Shown: positions 42,449 through 47,981 of the stretch, one piece after another | How the letters are laid out: each line of letters opens with the position of its first letter | Position numbering within the stretch: position 1 is the first letter of the stretch | Assembly: GCF_016901035.1 (NCBI RefSeq) | Contig: NZ_JAFEUF010000028.1 | Span: forward strand, 1-47,981 | Source: Streptomyces durocortorensis | Lineage (GTDB): Bacteria; Actinomycetota; Actinomycetes; Streptomycetales; Streptomycetaceae | DNA: 47,981 nt | Reading direction: 5' to 3' | Notes under the pieces: generated by a model | Told to the model about the DNA's origin: nothing | The model's database searches: none | Seen by the model: only the letters and a program-made list of their open reading frames with translations | Program-made: the position numbers and the translations under genes

Positions 42449-44182
42449 GTGCTCATAAAACTCCTGCGGGCCCATCTGGGCCCGTACAAGAAACCCATCG
42501 TGCTGCTGGTGCTCCTCCAGCTGCTCCAGACCTGCGCCACTCTGTATCTGCCCAGCCTGAACGCCGACATCATTGACAACGGTGTCGTGACGGGCGACAC
42601 CGGCTACATCCTGGAGTTCGGCGGTCTCATGATCGCCGTCAGTGTTCTCCAGGTGCTGTGCAATGTGGGGGCCGTCTACTACGGGGCGCGCACCGCCTCC
42701 GCCCTCGGGCGTGATGTGCGGGCCGCCGTCTTCGACCGGGTGCAGTCCTTCTCGGCCCGGGAGCTGGGGCGCTTCGGGGCGCCCTCGCTGATCACCCGGA
42801 CCACCAACGACGTCCAGCAGGTCCAGATGCTGGTGCTGCTGGCGTTCACCCTGATGGTGTCGGCCCCGATCATGTGCGTCGGCGGCATCATCATGGCGCT
42901 CGGCCTCGATGTGCCGCTCTCCGCCGTGCTCCTCGCGGTCGTGCCGGTGCTCGGGATCTCGGTCGGCCTCATCGTGCGCAGGATGGGGCCGCTGTTCCGC
43001 ACCATGCAGGAGCGGCTGGACGGCGTGAACCGGGTGCTGCGCGAACAGATCACCGGCAACCGGGTGATCCGGGCCTTCGTCCGGGACGGGTACGAGGAGG
43101 AGCGCTTCCGGGGCGCGAACACCGAGCTGACCGATGTGTCGGTGGCGACCGGGCGGCTGATGGCGCTGATGTTCCCGACCGTGATGACGGTGGTCAACCT
43201 GTCGTCGGTCGCGGTGGTGTGGTTCGGCGCGCACCGCATCGACAGCGGCGGGATGCAGATCGGTGCGCTGACCGCGTTCCTCGCGTATCTGATGCAGATC
43301 GTGATGGCCGTGATGATGGCCACCTTCATGTTCATGATGGTGCCGCGCGCCGAGGTGTGCGCCGAGCGCATCGAGGAGGTCCTCGGGACCGAGTCGAGTG
43401 TCGTGCCGCCCGTCGCGCCCGTCACCGAGCTGCGGCGGCACGGGCATCTGGAGGTGCGCGGGGCCGAGTTCCGGTATCCGGGTGCGGAGGAGCCGGTGCT
43501 GCGGGCCGTCGATCTGGTGGCCCGGCCCGGGGAGACCACCGCGGTCATCGGGTCGACGGGCAGCGGGAAGTCCACACTGCTCGGGCTCGTACCCCGGCTG
43601 TTCGACGTGACGGACGGCGAGGTGCTGGTCGACGGCGAGGACGTGCGGACGCTGGATCCGGCGCTGCTGGCGAAGACGGTCTCCCTGGTGCCGCAGAAGC
43701 CGTACCTCTTCTCGGGGACGGTGGCGACGAACCTGCGGTACGGGAATCCGGACGCCACCGACGAGGAGCTGTGGCACGCGCTGGAGGTGGCGCAGGCCAA
43801 GGGGTTCGTGGAGGGGCTGGAGCACGGGCTCGACGCGCCGATCGCGCAGGGCGGCACCAATGTGTCCGGTGGTCAGCGGCAGCGGCTAGCCATCGCGCGG
43901 ACGCTGGTGCAGCGGCCGGAGATCTATCTGTTCGACGACTCGTTCTCCGCGCTGGACTACGCGACCGACGCGGCGCTGCGGGCGGCGCTCGGCCGGGAGA
44001 CGGCCGGGGCGACCGTGGTGATCGTGGCGCAGCGGGTGTCCACCATCCGTGACGCGGACCGGATCCTGGTGCTGGACGAGGGCCGGCTCGTGGGGACCGG
44101 CACCCATCACGAGTTGATGGACGGCAATGAAACGTACCGGGAGATCGTGCTCTCCCAGCTGACGGAAGCGGAGGCCGCGTAA
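42449..44182 (+). CDS. ABC exporter half with degenerate catalytic site
   Basis: A 577-aa half-transporter starting at the GTG at 42449 (GAGAGA just upstream). Six membrane helices (about residues 15-300) are followed by an ATPase. Walker A (GSTGSGKST) and the signature VSGGQRQRLAIAR (about 472) are good. The Walker B Glu is Asp (YLFDDSFSALD, about 497) and the H-loop His is Gln (IVAQRVST, about 528). This is the pattern of the degenerate subunit in heterodimeric multidrug exporters such as BmrCD and TM287/288. The stop and next start overlap (TAATG), so it pairs with the next gene product. Confidence 0.88.
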   Translation: MLIKLLRAHLGPYKKPIVLLVLLQLLQTCATLYLPSLNADIIDNGVVTGDTGYILEFGGLMIAVSVLQVLCNVGAVYYGARTASALGRDVRAAVFDRVQSFSARELGRFGAPSLITRTTNDVQQVQMLVLLAFTLMVSAPIMCVGGIIMALGLDVPLSAVLLAVVPVLGISVGLIVRRMGPLFRTMQERLDGVNRVLREQITGNRVIRAFVRDGYEEERFRGANTELTDVSVATGRLMALMFPTVMTVVNLSSVAVVWFGAHRIDSGGMQIGALTAFLAYLMQIVMAVMMATFMFMMVPRAEVCAERIEEVLGTESSVVPPVAPVTELRRHGHLEVRGAEFRYPGAEEPVLRAVDLVARPGETTAVIGSTGSGKSTLLGLVPRLFDVTDGEVLVDGEDVRTLDPALLAKTVSLVPQKPYLFSGTVATNLRYGNPDATDEELWHALEVAQAKGFVEGLEHGLDAPIAQGGTNVSGGQRQRLAIARTLVQRPEIYLFDDSFSALDYATDAALRAALGRETAGATVVIVAQRVSTIRDADRILVLDEGRLVGTGTHHELMDGNETYREIVLSQLTEAEAA

Positions 44183-46110
44183 TGGCCGGTCCGGGCGGAC
44201 GGATGATGGCCGGGGGCGCACCCACCGACCGGTCGATGGACTTCAAGGGGTCGAGCAAGCGGCTGCTGAAGCGGTTCGGCCGGGAGAAGGCCTCGCTGTG
44301 GCTGATGCTGGGCGCGGTGGCGGTGAGTGTCGCGCTGTCGGTGGCCGGGCCGAAGATCCTCGGCATGGCGACCGATCTGATCTTCGCCGGTGTGGTCGGG
44401 CACGAGATGCCCGAGGGCACGACGAAGGCGCAGGCGATCGAGGGGCTGCGGGAGGACGGCCGGGGGTCGATGGCCGACATGCTGTCGGGCGTGGACTTCA
44501 CCCCGGGCGAGGGCATCGACTTCGGCGCGGTGGGGAACGTCCTGCTGCTGGCCCTGGCGGTCTATGTCGGGGCCGGGCTGCTGATGCTGGTGGCGACCCG
44601 TCTGTCGATCCGGGTGATCAACCGGATCGTGTTCCAGTTGCGCGAGGACCTGCAGACGAAGCTGGCGCGGCTGCCGCTGTCGTACTTCGACCGGGCCAAG
44701 CGCGGTGAGGTGCTGAGCCGGGCGACGAACGACATCGACAACATCTCGCAGACGCTCCAGCAGACGATGGGGCAGCTCATCAACTCCCTGCTGACGATCG
44801 TCGGCGTGCTGATCATGATGTTCTGGATCTCGCCGCTGCTGGCGCTGGTCGCGCTGGTGACGATCCCGCTGTCGGTGGTGGTGGCCACGCAGGTCGGCAA
44901 GCGGTCGCAGCCGCAGTTCGTGCAGCAGTGGCGGGTGACGGGCACGCTCAACGCCCATGTCGAGGAGATGTACACCGGGCACACCCTGGTGAAGGTCTTC
45001 GGCCGGCAGCAGGAGTCCGCGCGGGACTTCGCCGAGCAGAACGACGCGCTGTACGAGGCGGGCTTCAAGGCCCAGTTCGCCAGCGGGATCATGCAGCCGC
45101 TGATGATGTTCATCTCGAACCTCAACTACGTGCTGGTCGCCGTGGTCGGCGGGCTCCGGGTCGCCTCGGGTGCGCTGTCGATCGGGGACGTCCAGGCGTT
45201 CATCCAGTATTCGCGGCAGTTCTCGATGCCGCTGACGCAGGTCGCCTCGATGGCGAACCTGGTGCAGTCCGGCATCGCGTCGGCGGAGCGGGTCTTCGAG
45301 CTGCTGGACGCCGAGGAGCAGGACGCGGATCCGGAGCACGGGGAGCGGCCGGAGCGGATGGACGGACGGGTCTCGCTGGAGAAGGTGTCGTTCCGCTACG
45401 AGCCGGAGAAGCCGCTGATCGAGGATCTGTCGCTGAGCGTGGAGCCGGGGCAGACCGTCGCGATCGTCGGTCCGACCGGGGCGGGCAAGACGACGCTGGT
45501 CAATCTGCTGATGCGGTTCTACGAGGTGACCGGCGGGCGGATCGCGCTCGACGGGGTCGATGTGGCGAAGATGTCCCGGGACGACCTGCGGTCCTCGATC
45601 GGCATGGTGCTCCAGGACACCTGGCTGTTCGGCGGGACGATCGCGGAGAACATCGCGTACGGCGCTTCGCGCGAGGTCACCCGGGAGGAGATCGAGGAGG
45701 CGGCCCGGGCGGCGCATGCCGACCGGTTCATCCGGACGCTGCCCGACGGGTACGACTCGGTGATCGACGACGAGGGGACCGGTGTCAGCGCGGGCGAGAA
45801 GCAGCTGATCACCATCGCGCGGGCGTTCCTGTCCGACCCGGTGATCCTGGTGCTCGACGAGGCGACCAGCTCGGTGGACACCCGGACCGAGGTGCTGATC
45901 CAGAAGGCGATGGCGCGCCTGGCCCACGGGCGTACGTCGTTCGTGATCGCGCACCGGCTCTCCACGATCCGGGACGCGGACGTGATCCTGGTGATGGAGA
46001 ACGGGTCGATCGTCGAACAGGGCACACATGATGAGTTGTTGGCGGCCGGTGGCGCTTATGCACGGTTGTACGCCGCCCAGTTCGCGGAGGCGCTGGCCGA
46101 GGTGGACTGA
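44182..46110 (+). CDS. ABC exporter half, catalytic partner
   Basis: The 642-aa half-transporter has a hydrophilic N-terminal tail, an extended first extracellular loop (~50 residues with many acidic and Gly residues, about 75-115), six helices and an ATPase. Walker A GPTGAGKTT, Walker B ILVLDEATSSVD (Glu about 560) and H-loop IAHRLST (His about 591) are intact. The signature is altered to VSAGEKQLITIAR (about 535). With the VSGGQ of its partner it forms the working ATP site. It converges with the sigma factor gene, with a 15-bp gap. Multidrug or lipid export is the usual role; the substrate is unknown. Confidence 0.88.
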   Translation: MAGPGGRMMAGGAPTDRSMDFKGSSKRLLKRFGREKASLWLMLGAVAVSVALSVAGPKILGMATDLIFAGVVGHEMPEGTTKAQAIEGLREDGRGSMADMLSGVDFTPGEGIDFGAVGNVLLLALAVYVGAGLLMLVATRLSIRVINRIVFQLREDLQTKLARLPLSYFDRAKRGEVLSRATNDIDNISQTLQQTMGQLINSLLTIVGVLIMMFWISPLLALVALVTIPLSVVVATQVGKRSQPQFVQQWRVTGTLNAHVEEMYTGHTLVKVFGRQQESARDFAEQNDALYEAGFKAQFASGIMQPLMMFISNLNYVLVAVVGGLRVASGALSIGDVQAFIQYSRQFSMPLTQVASMANLVQSGIASAERVFELLDAEEQDADPEHGERPERMDGRVSLEKVSFRYEPEKPLIEDLSLSVEPGQTVAIVGPTGAGKTTLVNLLMRFYEVTGGRIALDGVDVAKMSRDDLRSSIGMVLQDTWLFGGTIAENIAYGASREVTREEIEEAARAAHADRFIRTLPDGYDSVIDDEGTGVSAGEKQLITIARAFLSDPVILVLDEATSSVDTRTEVLIQKAMARLAHGRTSFVIAHRLSTIRDADVILVMENGSIVEQGTHDELLAAGGAYARLYAAQFAEALAEVD

Positions 46111-46125
46111 TTCCCCTCGAGTGGA

Positions 46126-47319
46126 TCAGTCGAGATAGCCGCGGAGTTGGTCGGCGAAGGCGTGGTCCCGCAGCCTGCTGAGGGTCTTGGACTCGATCTG
46201 GCGGATGCGTTCGCGTGTCACGCCGAAGATCCGTCCTATCTCCTCCAGGGTGCGGGGCCGCCCGTCGTCCAGGCCGTACCGCAGTTGGACGACCTTGCGT
46301 TCGCGCTCGCCGAGGGTGGAGAGCACCGCCTCCAGGTGTTCGCGCAGCAGCAGGAAGGCGGCGGACTCGACGGGTGAGGTGGCGTCGCCGTCCTCGATGA
46401 GGTCGCCGAAGGAGACGTCGTCCTCCTCGCCGACGGGGGCGTGCAGCGAGACCGGCTCCTGGGCGAGGCGCAGGACTTCGGTGACCCGCTCGGGGGTCAG
46501 GTCCAGCTCGACGGCGATGTCCTGGGCGGTCGGTTCGACGCCGCGCTCCTGGAGGAGTCGGCGCTGGACACGCACCACGCGGTTGATCAGCTCCACGACA
46601 TGGACGGGGACGCGGATGGTGCGGGCCTGGTCGGCCAGGGCGCGGGACATCGCCTGGCGGATCCACCAGGTCGCGTACGTGGAGAACTTGTAGCCCCGGG
46701 CGTAGTCGAACTTCTCCACCGCCCGGATCAGGCCGAGGTTCCCCTCCTGGACCAGGTCGAGCATCGTCAGCCCGCGGCCCACGTACCGCTTGGCGACCGA
46801 GACGACGAGGCGGAGGTTGGCCTCGATCAGGCGGCGTTTGGCCGTGCGGCCCATCACCACCAGCCGGTCCAGGTCCCCGGCGAGGCGGGAGTCGAGGTCC
46901 GGGGTGCCCGAGAGGCGTTCCTCGGCGAAGAGGCCGGCCTCGACGCGGCGGGCGAGCTCGACCTCCTCGGCGGCGGTGAGCAGCGGGATGCGGCCGATCT
47001 CGCGCAGATACTGCCGGAACAGGTCGGAGGTGGGGCCGCCGGAGTCCGCCCGGTTCCGCGGCTCCGGGGGGTCGGGGAGGTGCGTCGCTTCCACCATGAC
47101 TGCCTCGGGTGGGTGTCCGGGCGGGCCTGCCGCGTTCTCCGGGTGGTGCAGGGCCCTGTGCTGCGCCCGGATGGCCGCGATGGGCTCGGTCGTGGTCGTC
47201 ACGGTCCGGGTCTGCACGGGGGCGACCTCCAGGTGATCGCTGCCGGATGACGGGGCGGAGGTCTGTCCGGCCCCGGGGGTGCTCCCCTGGGGACCGGCGT
47301 GCTCCGATGACTCAGACAT
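46126..47319 (-). CDS. hrdA: Principal-like sigma-70 factor (group 2), HrdA type
   Basis: The 397-aa RNA polymerase sigma subunit has a ~105-residue low-complexity head, then region 1.2 ([21 protein letters not shown]). Region 2 reads [53 protein letters not shown]. Regions 3 and 4.2 ([19 protein letters not shown]) are complete. Group 1 region 1.1 is absent, so it is a non-essential HrdA/C/D-type factor. HrdA is proposed because of its position beside dnaG and its overall match; HrdC and HrdD sequences known to me fit less well. The ATG at 47319 is used; the GTG at 47352 and an ATG at 47097 are alternatives. Confidence 0.85.
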   Translation of the reverse strand: MSESSEHAGPQGSTPGAGQTSAPSSGSDHLEVAPVQTRTVTTTTEPIAAIRAQHRALHHPENAAGPPGHPPEAVMVEATHLPDPPEPRNRADSGGPTSDLFRQYLREIGRIPLLTAAEEVELARRVEAGLFAEERLSGTPDLDSRLAGDLDRLVVMGRTAKRRLIEANLRLVVSVAKRYVGRGLTMLDLVQEGNLGLIRAVEKFDYARGYKFSTYATWWIRQAMSRALADQARTIRVPVHVVELINRVVRVQRRLLQERGVEPTAQDIAVELDLTPERVTEVLRLAQEPVSLHAPVGEEDDVSFGDLIEDGDATSPVESAAFLLLREHLEAVLSTLGERERKVVQLRYGLDDGRPRTLEEIGRIFGVTRERIRQIESKTLSRLRDHAFADQLRGYLD

Positions 47320-47453
47320 TCCCCAGTGTGGGGTACGGCACACGGCTGTCACGAGGGGCGTGCGGGGACTTTTTGGTTCCGGTCCGTCACCGGGCGACTA
47401 CCGGCCGGGCGGGAGCGGGTGCCTCGGAGCGCGGTCACCGGCCCCGGGCGGGC

Positions 47454-47928
47454 TCAGAGCGCGGCGGCGCCGTGGGCGCGCAGGGACTGGGCGTACTGCT
47501 GGAGCACCCAGACCTCGTTCTGCGCGGCGGCCAGGTCCTGGGGGGCGACGTTGCTGCCGAGGCGGGCGAGGCTGCCCTGTACGTCGTTGATGCGGCGGTC
47601 GACGGCGCGAAGCCTGACGTGGACGAGGTGCATGCCCGCGTAGGTCTCGTCGATGGACTTGCCGCGGAAGACCTCGACGGCCAGCTCGGTGACGAGGTTG
47701 CGGACGGTGTTGTCGGGGGCGGCGTCCAGGACCGCGCCCAGATACGCCCGGTCGTCGGTGAGGCCCTGCTCGGCGCCGCCCGCCTCCTCGATGCACCGGC
47801 GCACGGCGGCGTAGGGCGGGGCGGTGAACTCGTCCACGCCGTACGCGTCGAAGGCCGGGGAGACCAGGGCGGGCTTCTGGAGGGCGAGCTTGAGCAGCTC
47901 GCGCTCGGTGCGGTGGGCGGGGTTGCGG
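47454..47928 (-). CDS. dnaG: DNA primase, C-terminal part (5' end beyond contig)
   Basis: About 158 codons of the DnaG C-terminal helicase-binding domain are present: NPAHRTERELLKLALQKPALVSP, FTAPPYAAVRRCIEEAGG and VRLRAVDRRINDVQGSLARL. The catalytic TOPRIM and zinc domains lie outside the window. An apparent ATG near 47945 falls in adapter-like sequence and is not the real start. The gene is transcribed toward the sigma factor gene, with 134 bp between, the arrangement seen around dnaG-hrdA in Streptomyces. Confidence 0.85.
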
Positions 47929-47981
47929 CTGACAATTATACACAACTACTAGACCACGAGACACGCACACATAGACAGATA
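47929..47981. other. Adapter-like contig end
   Basis: From CTG at 47929 the sequence turns AT-rich and aligns without gaps to the Nextera (Tn5 mosaic end plus read-2) adapter: CTGACAATTATACACA here against CTGTCTCTTATACACA in the adapter, and later CCACGAGAC identical (47954-47962). The last ~19 bases would be index sequence. Agreement is imperfect (several substitutions), but base composition and ordered matches make genomic origin unlikely. Confidence 0.8.

Noticed and set aside
40736-43825. A 1029-codon minus-strand open frame.
   Set aside because: It is antisense to the FGGY kinase and ABC genes, has His/Arg/Gln-rich shadow composition and no domain.

Overview
The window is about 48 kb of very GC-rich DNA with the codon use of a Streptomyces chromosome. 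Family-level matches point the same way: a Mbl/MreB-like actin, a MatB malonyl-CoA synthetase almost motif-for-motif like the Streptomyces coelicolor enzyme, an HrdA-type sigma factor beside dnaG, and tRNA genes without an encoded CCA. It looks like one whole draft contig. The first ~100 bases are poly-G/C junk and the last ~53 bases (47929-47981) resemble a corrupted Nextera (Tn5) adapter, so both edge genes are cut.

Layout. 0-5.6 kb: a zinc-ribbon protein (cut), a conserved hypothetical, a divergent MreB-like protein translationally coupled to a GAF/GAF histidine kinase with a degenerate ATPase end, then a divergent Lrp/AsnC regulator and NarK-type transporter with a nested inverted repeat over the transporter start. 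5.6-10.5 kb: a two-gene secreted carbohydrate operon, a PQQ-type sugar dehydrogenase-PKD-CBM6 protein and a ThuA-CBM6-GH99 fusion, behind an AT-rich promoter with a LacI-type operator. 10.6-16.1 kb: matB coupled to a fused acyl-CoA carboxyltransferase, an exporter of the EntS/MFS_3 type, and a LacI regulator. 16.0-25.2 kb: purine catabolism, with an NCS2 xanthine/urate permease, an amidohydrolase (guanine/8-oxoguanine deaminase type) and a TauE/SafE permease on one strand, and a small leader ORF plus xdhA-xdhB-xdhC on the other. Between the two arms lies an 18-bp perfect palindrome of LacI half-site type.

25.2-39.7 kb is a mosaic accessory segment: frameshifted genes, two IS5-family transposase remnants, an orphan SUKH (immunity-like) protein, a broken PPOX enzyme, a decayed RibD-like reductase, and a long co-directional block (dienelactone hydrolase, DUF1330, TetR with a frameshift, two ABC exporter halves, an SDR with an internal deletion, an NTF2-like protein) with a divergent GlxA/AraC regulator. 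The two ABC halves are complementary: one lost its P-loop, catalytic Glu and H-loop, the other lost its signature motif, so one intact ATP site is expected. The larger half also carries an N-terminal VC0807-type membrane domain, an unusual fusion and in my view the most interesting single item here.

39.7 kb to the end returns to conserved backbone: three tRNA genes with terminators (anticodon CAU, and two tRNA-Asn), a YtxH-like protein, a xylulokinase-type FGGY kinase, a second asymmetric ABC exporter pair, the sigma factor and the 3' part of dnaG. The tRNA genes sit at the right edge of the mosaic segment, as at many island insertion sites, but I found no att duplication. I did not find a clear new defence or biosynthetic system; the findings list separates what is visible from what is inferred.
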